From NCBI GenBank assembly GCA_020217165.1, contig JAIWOE010000066.1:1-17186 (forward strand): DNA of 17,186 bases, in the 5' to 3' direction. The notes beneath the pieces were generated by a model. That model saw only the letters and a program-made list of their open reading frames with translations. It ran no database searches and was not told the DNA's origin. The position numbers and the translations under genes were made by a program. Shown piece by piece: positions 1 through 7,594 of the stretch; the stretch's first letter is position 1; each line of letters starts with the position of its first letter. Origin of the DNA: Desulfovibrio sp. Lineage in GTDB: Bacteria > Desulfobacterota > Desulfovibrionia > Desulfovibrionales > Desulfovibrionaceae.

Positions 1-24
1 CTTTTGCACTTATTTCTGATTATC

Positions 25-1908
25 ATGGCATTATACAGAACAACACTCCCGGCCTTGCTGCTGGAACAGGCGGCACGCCACGGCAGCCGCACGGCCCTGC
101 GGGAAAAGCAGTGGGGGGTGTGGCAGCCCACCACCTGGACGCAGTACGCGCGCATTGTTGCCGAATTCGCCGCCGGCCTCAGGAGCCTGGGCCTGGGCAA
201 GGGCGATGTGGTGGTCTGCATCGGGGACAACCGTCCGGAATGGCTGTGGGCCGAACTGGCCATCCAGGGCCTGGGCGGCATCAGCCTGGGGCTGTACCAG
301 GATGCCCCGGCGGACGAGGTGGCCTACATCTTCGACCTGGCCGAGGTGCGCCTGGTGGTGGCCGAGGATCAAGAGCAGGTGGACAAGATGCTGGAGATCA
401 AGGAGAAATCCAAGCATCTCCAATATATTGTCTACCATGACCCCAAGGGCCTGGCTCCGGATGAGGCCCTGGGCCTCATTTCCTTTGAGGCCGTGTGCGA
501 GCGCGGCAAGGCCCAGGCCGGGCAGTATGCGGAGTGGGTCAAGGCGCTTTCGCCCGACGATCCTTGCGTCATCGTCACCACTTCCGGCACCACCGGCAGA
601 CCCAAGCTGGCCATGCTGTCCCATGCCAACATGCTGGCCATGGCCAGCAACCTGAACGAGGCCGACCCCAAATTCCCCAGCGACGAGTTTGTCAGCTTTC
701 TGCCCCTGGCCTGGATTGGCGAACAGATGATGGCTCTGGCCTCGGCGCTGCTGCACGGCTTCACCGTGAATTTTCCCGAAGAGCCGGACACGGTGCAGGC
801 GGACATCCGCGAAATCGGACCGCATCTCATCTTTTCCCCGCCTCGTGTGTGGGAGAACATGGCCGCCGGGGTGCAGGTGAAAATCATGGAAACCACGCCC
901 TTCAAGCGCTGGGTGTACCACCGACTGCGGCCCGTGGGCCTGGCCTGGGCAGACTGCAAGTTCCAGAAGCGCACGCCCTCCCTGGGCCTGCGCCTGGCCT
1001 ATCTGCTGGCCAGGGTGGTGTTGTTCAATCCCCTGAAGGACAGTCTGGGGCTTTCCAACATCCGGTCCGCCTCCACCGGCGGGGCGGCCCTGGGACCGGA
1101 CACCTTCCGCTTTTTCCATGCCTTAGGGGTGAACCTCAAGCAGTTGTACGGGCAGACGGAAATTGCCGGCATCAGCTGCATTCACCGGGATGGTGAAATC
1201 GACTTCGATTCCGTGGGCCGTCCCATCGCCGAGACCGAGATCATTATTTCGGAGGAAGGCGAGATCCTCTCCAAAAGCCCGGCCGTGTTCCTGGGGTACT
1301 ACAAGAACGAGGCCGCCACGGCGGAGACCCTGGCCGACGGCTGGTTGCGCTCCGGCGATGCCGGGTACTTCAATCAGGCCGGGCAGCTGGTGGTCATCGA
1401 TCGACTCAAGGACGTGATGCAGCTTGTGGGCGGGGAGCGCTTCTCCCCGCAATTTCTGGAGAACAAGCTCAAGTTTTCGCCCTTCGTCAAGGAGGCCGTG
1501 GTGCTGGGGCAGGAACGCGAGTACCCCGCGGCCATCATCTGCATCGACATGGGCATTGTGGGCCGGTGGGCCGAATCCAGGATGATCACCTACACCACCT
1601 ACCAGGATCTGGCTGCCAAGGAAGAGGTTTACGCCCTCATCCGTCAGGAGGTGGATCAGGTGAATGCCTCCCTGCCCGCGGCCCAGCGTATCCGGCGCTT
1701 TGCCCTGCTGTACAAGGAGCTGGACGCCGACGATGGCGAGTTGACCCGCACCCGCAAGGTCCGCCGACAGGCCGTGGGGGAGCGCTACGCCGCCCTCATC
1801 GAGGGCCTGTATTCCGACGCCGCCAGCCTGGACCTCATCACCCACATCACCTACCAGGACGGTCGCGTGCGCGAGATGCGCGGCGTGGTGCGGATGGAAT
1901 CCGTGTAA
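25..1908 (+). CDS. AMP-forming long-chain acyl-CoA synthetase/ligase
   Basis: This 627-residue protein belongs to the ANL (AMP-binding) superfamily. Such enzymes activate a carboxylic acid with ATP to an acyl-adenylate and then transfer it to CoA. The P-loop TTSGTTGRPK is at residues 185-194, YGQTE at 375-379, SGDAGYF with the ribose-binding Asp445 at 443-449, and IDRLKD (Arg460) in the hinge. The C-terminal GELTRTRKVRR carries the probable catalytic Lys578. Length and the long central insertion fit the long-chain (FadD/FAA-like) branch, but the substrate cannot be read from sequence. The ATG at 25 gives a natural N-terminus (MALYRTTLPALLLEQ). A TTG at 4 is in frame but less likely, and no clear ribosome-binding site lies in the 24 bases visible upstream, so the start could differ. 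It lies 16 nt before livH, so it is probably co-transcribed with the importer. Confidence 0.9.
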   Translation: MALYRTTLPALLLEQAARHGSRTALREKQWGVWQPTTWTQYARIVAEFAAGLRSLGLGKGDVVVCIGDNRPEWLWAELAIQGLGGISLGLYQDAPADEVAYIFDLAEVRLVVAEDQEQVDKMLEIKEKSKHLQYIVYHDPKGLAPDEALGLISFEAVCERGKAQAGQYAEWVKALSPDDPCVIVTTSGTTGRPKLAMLSHANMLAMASNLNEADPKFPSDEFVSFLPLAWIGEQMMALASALLHGFTVNFPEEPDTVQADIREIGPHLIFSPPRVWENMAAGVQVKIMETTPFKRWVYHRLRPVGLAWADCKFQKRTPSLGLRLAYLLARVVLFNPLKDSLGLSNIRSASTGGAALGPDTFRFFHALGVNLKQLYGQTEIAGISCIHRDGEIDFDSVGRPIAETEIIISEEGEILSKSPAVFLGYYKNEAATAETLADGWLRSGDAGYFNQAGQLVVIDRLKDVMQLVGGERFSPQFLENKLKFSPFVKEAVVLGQEREYPAAIICIDMGIVGRWAESRMITYTTYQDLAAKEEVYALIRQEVDQVNASLPAAQRIRRFALLYKELDADDGELTRTRKVRRQAVGERYAALIEGLYSDAASLDLITHITYQDGRVREMRGVVRMESV

Positions 1909-1924
1909 ACGGGATGGAATAGCC

Positions 1925-2812
1925 ATGGAATATTATCTGCAGCTCGTCATCAACGGTCTGGTGGTCGGCTCCATTTACGCCTTGGTGGCGTTGGGGTTTG
2001 TGGTGATTTACAAGGCCACCAAGGTCGTCAACTTCGCCCAGGGCGAGCTGGTGATGGTGGGGGCGTACGCCTGCTTTTCCCTTACCGTGGAGATGCAGTT
2101 GCCGTTTTTGCTCTCGTTCCTGATGACCCTGGGCTTTTCCGTGGTCCTGGGCCTGGCCATCGAGCGGCTGGTGCTGCGACCCATGATCGGCGAGCCCATT
2201 ATTTCCGTCGTCATGGTCACCATCGGCCTGTCTTCCATCCTCAAGAGTCTGGTACAGATGTTCTGGGGCACGCAGATTCAGGTGTATCCGCAGGTGCTGC
2301 CGCAGGAGCCGTATTTTGTCATGGGCGTCCCCGTGGCGCCGGTGTACATCGCGGCTTTTGTGCTCTCGGCGTTGCTGTTTGCCATCTTTTCGGTGTTCTT
2401 CAAGTATTCCAGGCTGGGGGTGGCCATGCGGGCCACGGCCCTGGACCAGTGCGCCGCAGCCAGCATGGGCATTGGCATCAAAAGCATTTTCGCCCTGTCC
2501 TGGTGCATTGCCGCGGTGGTTTCCAGCGTGGGCGGGGTGATTCTGGGGAACATCAACGGCATCAACGCCCAGCTGGGGCACCTTGGCCTCAAGGTGTTCC
2601 CGGCGGTGATCCTGGGCGGGCTGGACAGCCTGTTGGGTGCGGCCCTGGGCGGCATTGTCATTGGCGTGCTGGAGAACGTGTGCGACGGCGCGGCCAAGCA
2701 GCTCCTGGGCCTGGGAGGCTTCAAGGAAGTGGCGGCCTTCATCGTGCTGGTGATCATCCTCATGGTCAAGCCTTACGGCTTTTTCGGCACCAAGCAGATT
2801 GAGCGGGTGTAA
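1925..2812 (+). CDS. livH: Branched-chain amino acid-type ABC transporter permease LivH
   Basis: A very hydrophobic 295-residue inner-membrane permease of the LivH family, one of two membrane subunits of the HAAT-type ABC importer. Family hallmarks are visible: the N-terminus LVINGLVVGSIYALVALGF, then KVVNFAQGELVMVGAYA, the cytoplasmic coupling segment MRATALDQCAAASMGI near residues 159-174, and VILGGLDSLLGAALGG near 229-244. Length matches the usual 290-300 residues. The ATG at 1925 follows the ligase stop by 16 nt with only a weak purine-rich site (GGGATGG), which suggests translational coupling. The livM start is 3 nt after its stop. The family also transports compounds other than Leu/Ile/Val, so the substrate is open. 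Confidence 0.93.
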   Translation: MEYYLQLVINGLVVGSIYALVALGFVVIYKATKVVNFAQGELVMVGAYACFSLTVEMQLPFLLSFLMTLGFSVVLGLAIERLVLRPMIGEPIISVVMVTIGLSSILKSLVQMFWGTQIQVYPQVLPQEPYFVMGVPVAPVYIAAFVLSALLFAIFSVFFKYSRLGVAMRATALDQCAAASMGIGIKSIFALSWCIAAVVSSVGGVILGNINGINAQLGHLGLKVFPAVILGGLDSLLGAALGGIVIGVLENVCDGAAKQLLGLGGFKEVAAFIVLVIILMVKPYGFFGTKQIERV

Positions 2813-2815
2813 CCC

Positions 2816-3862
2816 ATGCAAGGCAAGTGCGGACTGTTTTTTGAATCCTATCGGGAAGAAGCCGCCCTGCTGGTGGGCGGGTTCCAGAAGGCGCGGTTTG
2901 CTGCCCTGCTGGTGGTGCTGTGCGTCTGCCCCTTTGTGCTGAACGCGTATCATCTTTCCATCCTCATCCTCATCAATATCGCCGTGGTGGGGGCCGTGTC
3001 CCTGAACCTGCTCACGGGCATGTGCGGGCAGATATCCCTGGGCCACGGCGCCTTCCTGGGCGTGGGCGCCTACGCCTGCGGGGCCCTCACCCTGCAGGGC
3101 GTGCCCTTTCTGGTGGCCCTGCCGGCGGCCGGCTGCATCACCGCGGCCACGGGCATGCTCTTTGGCATCCCGTCCTTGCGGCTCAAGGGCATTTACTTGG
3201 CCATCGCCACCCTGGCGGCGCAGCTCATTCTGCAGTACATTTTTCTGCATTGGGATGCCGTGACCGGCGGCTCCATCGGCCTGGCCTTGGACCCGCCCTC
3301 CATTGCCGGCATGACTTTCGATACGGACGAGAAGATGTTCTACCTCACCCTGGGCGTGGCCATGGTCATGCTGGTGATGGCCTCGAACCTGATGCGTTCC
3401 CGCCACGGCCGGGCCTTTGTGGCCATCCGGGACTTTTACCTTTCCGCCGAAATCGTGGGTGTGAACCTGTTTGCCTACAAGCTGATGGCCTTTGCCGTGA
3501 GCAGTTTCATGGCCGGGGTGGCCGGCGGGCTGTGGGGGCATTACCTGCAGTTTGTCACGCCGGAGCCCTTTGGCCTGGGCCTGTCCATCAGCTATCTGGC
3601 CATGTGCATCATCGGGGGCCTGGGGAGCATCCAGGGGGCGGTGTTCGGGGCCATTTTTCTCACCCTGCTGCCGGAGGTGCTCACCTGGCTGCTGGAAGTG
3701 GGGAGCGCCGTGTTCCCCGGGGCGTCCCAATATCTGGTGGCGGCCAAGGAGGGGGTGTTCGGTCTGGTGCTGGTGCTCTTCCTCATCTTCGAGCCCGAAG
3801 GCTTGCAGCGGCGCTGGCGGCTGTTCAAGGCCTGGTGCAAGCTTTTTCCATTCGCCTATTGA
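2816..3862 (+). CDS. livM: Branched-chain amino acid-type ABC transporter permease LivM
   Basis: The second membrane permease of the importer, 348 residues. It has the LivM hallmark GQISLGHGAFLGVGAYACG (near residues 67-85), the GGSIGL segment after the fourth or fifth helix, the coupling loop IRDFYLSAEIVGVN near residue 205, and the closing segment CIIGGLGSIQGAVFGAIFL. About 30 polar residues precede the first helix (near residue 28), a cytoplasmic leader longer than in many short LivM proteins. The ATG at 2816 lies 3 nt after the livH stop, so the two are almost certainly translationally coupled. livK begins 17 nt further on. Confidence 0.93.
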   Translation: MQGKCGLFFESYREEAALLVGGFQKARFAALLVVLCVCPFVLNAYHLSILILINIAVVGAVSLNLLTGMCGQISLGHGAFLGVGAYACGALTLQGVPFLVALPAAGCITAATGMLFGIPSLRLKGIYLAIATLAAQLILQYIFLHWDAVTGGSIGLALDPPSIAGMTFDTDEKMFYLTLGVAMVMLVMASNLMRSRHGRAFVAIRDFYLSAEIVGVNLFAYKLMAFAVSSFMAGVAGGLWGHYLQFVTPEPFGLGLSISYLAMCIIGGLGSIQGAVFGAIFLTLLPEVLTWLLEVGSAVFPGASQYLVAAKEGVFGLVLVLFLIFEPEGLQRRWRLFKAWCKLFPFAY

Positions 3863-3879
3863 TTCAGGGAGAACGACGT

Positions 3880-5043
3880 ATGCGGACGCAGATTTTCGCG
3901 GCGGTAATGGCGCTGGTGTTGCTCGTGGCCGGCCCGGCCATGGCGGATACCATCAAGTTCGGGGTGCTGTCGGACCTGTCCGGCCCCACCTCCAGCGTGG
4001 GCGTGCCATATGCCAAGGGTGTGCAGGATTGTGTGAAACATCTCAACGATACGAAATTCCTGGGCGAACACACCCTGCAGGCCCTGCAGGTGGACTACGC
4101 ATACAACGTGCAGCAGGCCCTTTCCGCCTACAAGAAGTTCAAGACCGAAGGCATCGTGGCCCTGCAGGGCTGGGGCACGGCAGACACCGAAGCCCTGACC
4201 CGGTTTGTGGCCCAGGACAAGATCCCCTGCTTCTCGGCCTCGTATTCCGCCCACCTCACCAACCCCCAAAACGCGCCGTACAACTTCATCGTGGTGGCGG
4301 ACTACACCACCAACCTGCGCGGCATTCTTAAATATTTCAAGGATAAATGGACGGAAGAACGCGCCCCCAAGCTGGCCTTCATCTATCCGGACCATCCCTA
4401 TGGCCTCACCCCCCTGGAGGGCGGCAAGGCCTACGCCAAGGAGCTGGGATACGAACTGGTGGGGGATGAACACGTGGACCTAAAGGCCATGGACGCCACC
4501 TCCCAGCTGTTGACCCTGCAGGGCAAGGCCCCGGATTTCTGCTGGATTGGCGGCACCACCCCCACCACCTCGGTAATTCTCAAGGACGCCCAAAAGTTGA
4601 AGATGAAGACTGTCTTCTTCACCAACATCTGGGGCGTTGACGAAGACCTCATCAAACTCGCTGGCGACGCTGCCGAGGGCACCTACACCGTGCAAGGCGG
4701 CTCCACGGGCTATGACGACACCCCGGGCAACAAGATCATCCTGGCCCTCACCGGCGGCGAAATTCCCATGACCCATTACTACCGCGGCTTTGCCTCCACC
4801 TACGTCATGGCCGAGCTCATCCGCCGCGCCCTGGAAAAGGGCGCCCTGACGGGCGAGGCCGTGAAGAACGAGGCAGAAGCCATGCGGGACTTCGATCCCC
4901 TGGGCCTCACCCCCCCCGTCTCCTACTTCCCCGACGACCATCGTCCCACCATGACCTCCTTCATCTACAAGATCGAAGACGGCAAGCTGGTGAAGAAGGG
5001 CACCGAGGTGCTGGAACGCAAGGCCGAGTGGCTGGGCAAATAA
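3880..5043 (+). CDS. livK: Periplasmic substrate-binding protein of the Liv importer
   Basis: A 387-residue periplasmic binding protein of the Peripla_BP_6 (LivK-like) family, which captures the ligand and delivers it to LivH/LivM. It has a clear Sec signal peptide: MRT, a hydrophobic core IFAAVMALVLLVAG, and a probable signal peptidase I site after AMA (residues 20-22), with the mature protein starting DTIKFG. The lobe I start IKFGVLSDLSGPTSSVG is typical. There is no lipobox Cys at the cleavage site, so it is soluble rather than a lipoprotein. The start is fixed by AGGGAGAA 6 nt upstream of the ATG. An open frame from 2920 reads into the gene but overlaps livM and is not real. Ligand specificity is not predictable. 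The gene sits between the permeases and the ATPase. Confidence 0.93.
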   Translation: MRTQIFAAVMALVLLVAGPAMADTIKFGVLSDLSGPTSSVGVPYAKGVQDCVKHLNDTKFLGEHTLQALQVDYAYNVQQALSAYKKFKTEGIVALQGWGTADTEALTRFVAQDKIPCFSASYSAHLTNPQNAPYNFIVVADYTTNLRGILKYFKDKWTEERAPKLAFIYPDHPYGLTPLEGGKAYAKELGYELVGDEHVDLKAMDATSQLLTLQGKAPDFCWIGGTTPTTSVILKDAQKLKMKTVFFTNIWGVDEDLIKLAGDAAEGTYTVQGGSTGYDDTPGNKIILALTGGEIPMTHYYRGFASTYVMAELIRRALEKGALTGEAVKNEAEAMRDFDPLGLTPPVSYFPDDHRPTMTSFIYKIEDGKLVKKGTEVLERKAEWLGK

Positions 5044-5075
5044 CCGTATTGCAGGATTGCTGAAGGAGCCGGACT

Positions 5076-5873
5076 GTGGACATGCTGCGTGTGGAAAACC
5101 TGGAGGTCGTGTACAACGAGGTGGTCCTCGTGCTCAAGGGCCTCTCCCTCACGGCCGCCGCCGGCCAGATCACGGCCTTGCTGGGGGCCAACGGCGCGGG
5201 CAAGTCCACCACCCTGAAGGCCATTTCCGGCCTGCTGGCTGGCGAGAACGGCAAGATTACGGAAGGGGCGGTCCTGTTGGAGGATCGCCCCGTCCATGGC
5301 TTGCCGCCGGACAAGATTGTCCGCTCCGGCATCTTCCAGGTGATGGAAGGCCGACGGGTGTTCGAAGACCTGACCGTGGAGGAGAACCTTCGCTGCGGCG
5401 CCTTCACCAGGCCCCGGGCGGAACTGGTCCCTTCCCTGGAACGGGTCTATGACTATTTTCCTCGTCTGGCAGAGCGCAGAAAGCAGCTGGCCGGCTTCAT
5501 GAGCGGCGGGGAACAGCAGATGCTGGCCATCGGCCGTGCCATGATGGCCCGGCCCAAGCTGCTCTTGCTGGATGAACCCTCCCTGGGCTTGGCCCCCCTG
5601 CTGGTGGAGGACATCTTCACCATCATCAAACGCCTCAATGCCAACGAAGGCGTGACCATCCTGCTGGTGGAACAGAACGCCCGCGCCGCCCTGAACATCG
5701 CCTCCCACGGCTACATCATGGAGAACGGGCGCATCGTGCTGGAAGGCGAGGCCCAGGCCATGCTGCAGAACCCGGACGTGCAGGAGTTCTACCTGGGCAT
5801 GAGCCATGGCGGCGAGAAGAAGCGCTACCGGGACGTCAAGCATTACCGCCGCCGCAAGCGCTGGCTGGGCTAG
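5076..5873 (+). CDS. livF: ABC transporter ATP-binding protein LivF
   Basis: A 265-residue ATPase subunit of the importer. Walker A GANGAGKST is at residues 37-45, the Q-loop Gln88 in FQVMEGRRVFEDLTVEENL, the signature MSGGEQQ at 142-148 (Met instead of the common Leu), Walker B LLLLDEP at 162-168, and LLVEQNARAAL at 197-207, where the family usually has Glu-Gln in place of the H-loop His. This pattern is LivF rather than LivG. The C-terminus carries a very basic tail of about 20 residues (KKRYRDVKHYRRRKRWLG) beyond the usual LivF end. GTG at 5076 is chosen because AAGGAG lies 7 nt upstream; the ATG at 5082 would be 13 nt away. It is the last recognisable gene of the liv cluster. Confidence 0.92.
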   Translation: MDMLRVENLEVVYNEVVLVLKGLSLTAAAGQITALLGANGAGKSTTLKAISGLLAGENGKITEGAVLLEDRPVHGLPPDKIVRSGIFQVMEGRRVFEDLTVEENLRCGAFTRPRAELVPSLERVYDYFPRLAERRKQLAGFMSGGEQQMLAIGRAMMARPKLLLLDEPSLGLAPLLVEDIFTIIKRLNANEGVTILLVEQNARAALNIASHGYIMENGRIVLEGEAQAMLQNPDVQEFYLGMSHGGEKKRYRDVKHYRRRKRWLG

Positions 5874-5893
5874 CGTCCTCAAAGGAAGTGTTC

Positions 5894-6163
5894 ATGGCAA
5901 TGCAACACCGGGCCGCCTGCAGGGAGGCCCCGGAGTCGCAGGCTCCGAAGCACCAGGGCCTGCACCGCAACTGCCGTGTTCACAAGGACTTGACCGCGCG
6001 CCCCGGCAATGGCATCACCGTGCTGTCATCCGGCGTGTCCAAGATAGATGTGTGGACCGTGACCGGATTCCTGCCCCCTGGCACGGAGAGCGTATGGCCG
6101 ATTCGTCGTTTAAAAAAGGCATTTATTCCAGCATCCACAATACCCAGCTTGGCATGGGCATGA
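5894..6163 (+). CDS. Possible small protein of unknown function, overlapping the TPR gene start
   Basis: An 89-codon frame begins at an ATG with a good ribosome-binding site (AAGGAAG, 5882-5888, spacing 5 nt), 20 nt after livF. Codon third positions are mostly G or C from 5894 to about 6085, as in real genes here, then turn AT-rich once the frame enters the TPR gene. The overlap with that gene is 70 nt. The product is basic, with Cys residues and a central segment GNGITVLSSGVSKIDVWTVTGF, and resembles nothing I recognise. It could be a real small protein coupled to the TPR gene, a chance frame in a structured leader, or the remnant of a longer gene. Confidence 0.3.
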   Translation: MAMQHRAACREAPESQAPKHQGLHRNCRVHKDLTARPGNGITVLSSGVSKIDVWTVTGFLPPGTESVWPIRRLKKAFIPASTIPSLAWA

Positions 6164-6978
6164 CCCGGCGCACGGCCAAGGTCAAGCGCTTTTGGTCGGT
6201 GCAGGAGGAAGAGGGCGGCGGGTTCAGCATTCAGCCCTTAAACCAGAACCTCATCCCCACCGGGCAAAAGCGGCCCATCACCGCAGCGGAACTGGCCTCC
6301 CAGTTTACCTACGAACCGGATTATTTTGTGGAGGCAGGGGCCCGCGCCTTGTGGCGGTCTGGGCCCGAAGGGCAGATACCCGTTACTGGCGGGGAGGAAC
6401 CGCCCACGCCAGCGCCATTTTCCAGGAAAAAATCCCCCGCCCCGGACGCGGAGGACGCCGCACCACGCAAGGTGAGCCTTGACCGCGCCATCCTGGCGGA
6501 TGAAGAGGACGACAAGGCAGCCCAGCTGCGGCAGCGTAGGGAAGAGCAGGCCAAAAAGCGCCAGGCCGCGGAAGATCAGGCCGAGCAGCGCGCCCGGGCG
6601 GAATTCGTTATGGGAGTGGCCCACCTCAAGCGGGGAGACAGGGCCAAGGCCTTGCAGCTGTTCGAGAAAGTTGCCACCATGGATGGCGAGTTCGCCCCGC
6701 GGCACAAGCACATGTTCAATGAATTCGGTATTGGTCTGCGTAAAAGTAACCTGCCGGACATGGCCTTGAAAATGTATCGCCGTACCCTGGAGCTTTCTCC
6801 CCACGACGATCACATCTATCACAACATGGCGCGCATCCATTACGAGCGTGGAGAGATTGCCAAGGCCACGGAACTGCTGCAGAAAAGTCTGGAGTTGAAC
6901 CCGGGGCTGGAGATGTCTCGCAAGTTCCTGGAATTCATCGACAAGAACCGGAAGAAATTCCCCCGGTTTTCCATCTAG
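6094..6978 (+). CDS. TPR-repeat protein with conserved N-terminal segment
   Basis: A 294-residue soluble protein with no signal peptide. Residues 1-80 (FKKGIYSSIHNTQLGMGM, TAKVKRFWSVQEEEGGGF, PTGQKRPITAAEL) form a compact unit that I associate with a family of Desulfovibrio TPR proteins; that link is from memory. Residues 95-130 are Pro/Ala-rich and probably disordered. Residues 135-175 are rich in Glu, Arg, Lys and Gln and likely form a helix or coiled coil. TPR-like helix pairs follow at about 170-200, 205-236 and 240-270, ending in ELLQKSLELNPG. TPR domains mediate protein-protein contacts; the partner is unknown. The ATG at 6094 follows GGAG by 5 nt and starts the conserved segment. The frame is open further upstream, but that part overlaps livF and looks non-coding. 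Confidence 0.82.
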   Translation: MADSSFKKGIYSSIHNTQLGMGMTRRTAKVKRFWSVQEEEGGGFSIQPLNQNLIPTGQKRPITAAELASQFTYEPDYFVEAGARALWRSGPEGQIPVTGGEEPPTPAPFSRKKSPAPDAEDAAPRKVSLDRAILADEEDDKAAQLRQRREEQAKKRQAAEDQAEQRARAEFVMGVAHLKRGDRAKALQLFEKVATMDGEFAPRHKHMFNEFGIGLRKSNLPDMALKMYRRTLELSPHDDHIYHNMARIHYERGEIAKATELLQKSLELNPGLEMSRKFLEFIDKNRKKFPRFSI

Positions 6979-7114
6979 CCCGCATGGCCGCAATGTTCGT
7001 TCAGTCCACCACGCCAGGCCTTCCTGACGGACTGTGGAAGCGGCGTTGTTTCTCGTGTTCCAGTCGCCATCAGGTGTGGCGGGACGCGGTCTAACCCTCA
7101 CGCGGACGGCAGGC

Positions 7115-7594
7115 ATGCTCCTCGATTATTCCTCCGAGTTGGCACGGCTGCAGCGTTCCCTGGCCCGGCAGGCGCAGGCCCGGCCGCGGCTCCTCAGTGC
7201 CTCCCCCCGGGCCCTGGCCTGGAAGGTGGATCCCTGGTATTACGTGGCCTTGGCGCCACAGTTTCTGGCCCGCTGGGCTGCCTGGACCACCATGCGTCCC
7301 GGTGTGGCGGCAGATGTGCTGCTGCGGACCGGGGTGCTGATTTCCAGAAAACTGCCGTCAGGCCGCAAAACCGTGCTCCCCGTGCGGCTGGTCTGGTCCG
7401 GCGGCACCAGCCAGGCCCAGAGCATGCTGGTGCCGGTGCAGTTGTTTCAGGCCGACGCCATTGACCGCGCCCTGCTTCTGCATGGCCTGCCGCGCCCCAC
7501 GGTCTCCCTCATGCGCATACACCGGGAGAGCCGGGCCATGCTCAAGGTCTTCCTCAACGGCAAGGCCATGCTCTCCGACGCCGCCTTTCACTGA
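7115..7594 (+). CDS. Conserved-looking hypothetical protein
   Basis: A 159-residue protein that I do not recognise. It has no signal peptide and no clear membrane helix, although residues 41-60 (WYYVALAPQFLARWAAWTTM) are aromatic and hydrophobic. The C-terminal half looks like a compact beta-rich domain: residues 82-95 (SGRKTVLPVRLVWS), then AQSMLVPVQLFQADAIDRALLLHGLPRPTVSLMRIHRESRAMLKVFLNGK. Codon use matches the neighbours. I chose ATG 7115. An in-frame GTG at 7034 would add 27 residues of unconvincing sequence and has no better ribosome-binding site. The stop overlaps the 3' end of the convergent PHP gene by 7 nt. Confidence 0.65.
   Translation: MLLDYSSELARLQRSLARQAQARPRLLSASPRALAWKVDPWYYVALAPQFLARWAAWTTMRPGVAADVLLRTGVLISRKLPSGRKTVLPVRLVWSGGTSQAQSMLVPVQLFQADAIDRALLLHGLPRPTVSLMRIHRESRAMLKVFLNGKAMLSDAAFH

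Noticed and set aside
1847..3730. 627-codon minus-strand open frame across livH and livM
   Set aside because: It is antisense to two strongly recognisable permease genes and its product is a His/Gln/Gly-rich low-complexity string, as expected from GC-rich shadow frames.
2920..3879. N-terminal extension of the binding protein from 2920
   Set aside because: The region codes for LivM in another frame. The real start at 3880 has a good ribosome-binding site and opens with a signal peptide.
5894..5990. Cobalamin-riboswitch-like string (CACCGCAACTGCC)
   Set aside because: The fragment only loosely recalls the CCCGCNACTG element, and no B12 box or consistent surrounding helices are present. The flanking genes are not cobalamin-related.
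5806..6093. N-terminal extension of the TPR protein from 5806
   Set aside because: It overlaps the end of livF out of frame. The ATG at 6094 has a ribosome-binding site and opens a conserved-looking N-terminal segment.
6979..7114. Terminator or RNA gene between the TPR gene and the hypothetical gene
   Set aside because: Only short imperfect inverted repeats such as CGCCA/TGGCG (7064-7080) are present, without a T-run. No tRNA-like cloverleaf was seen.
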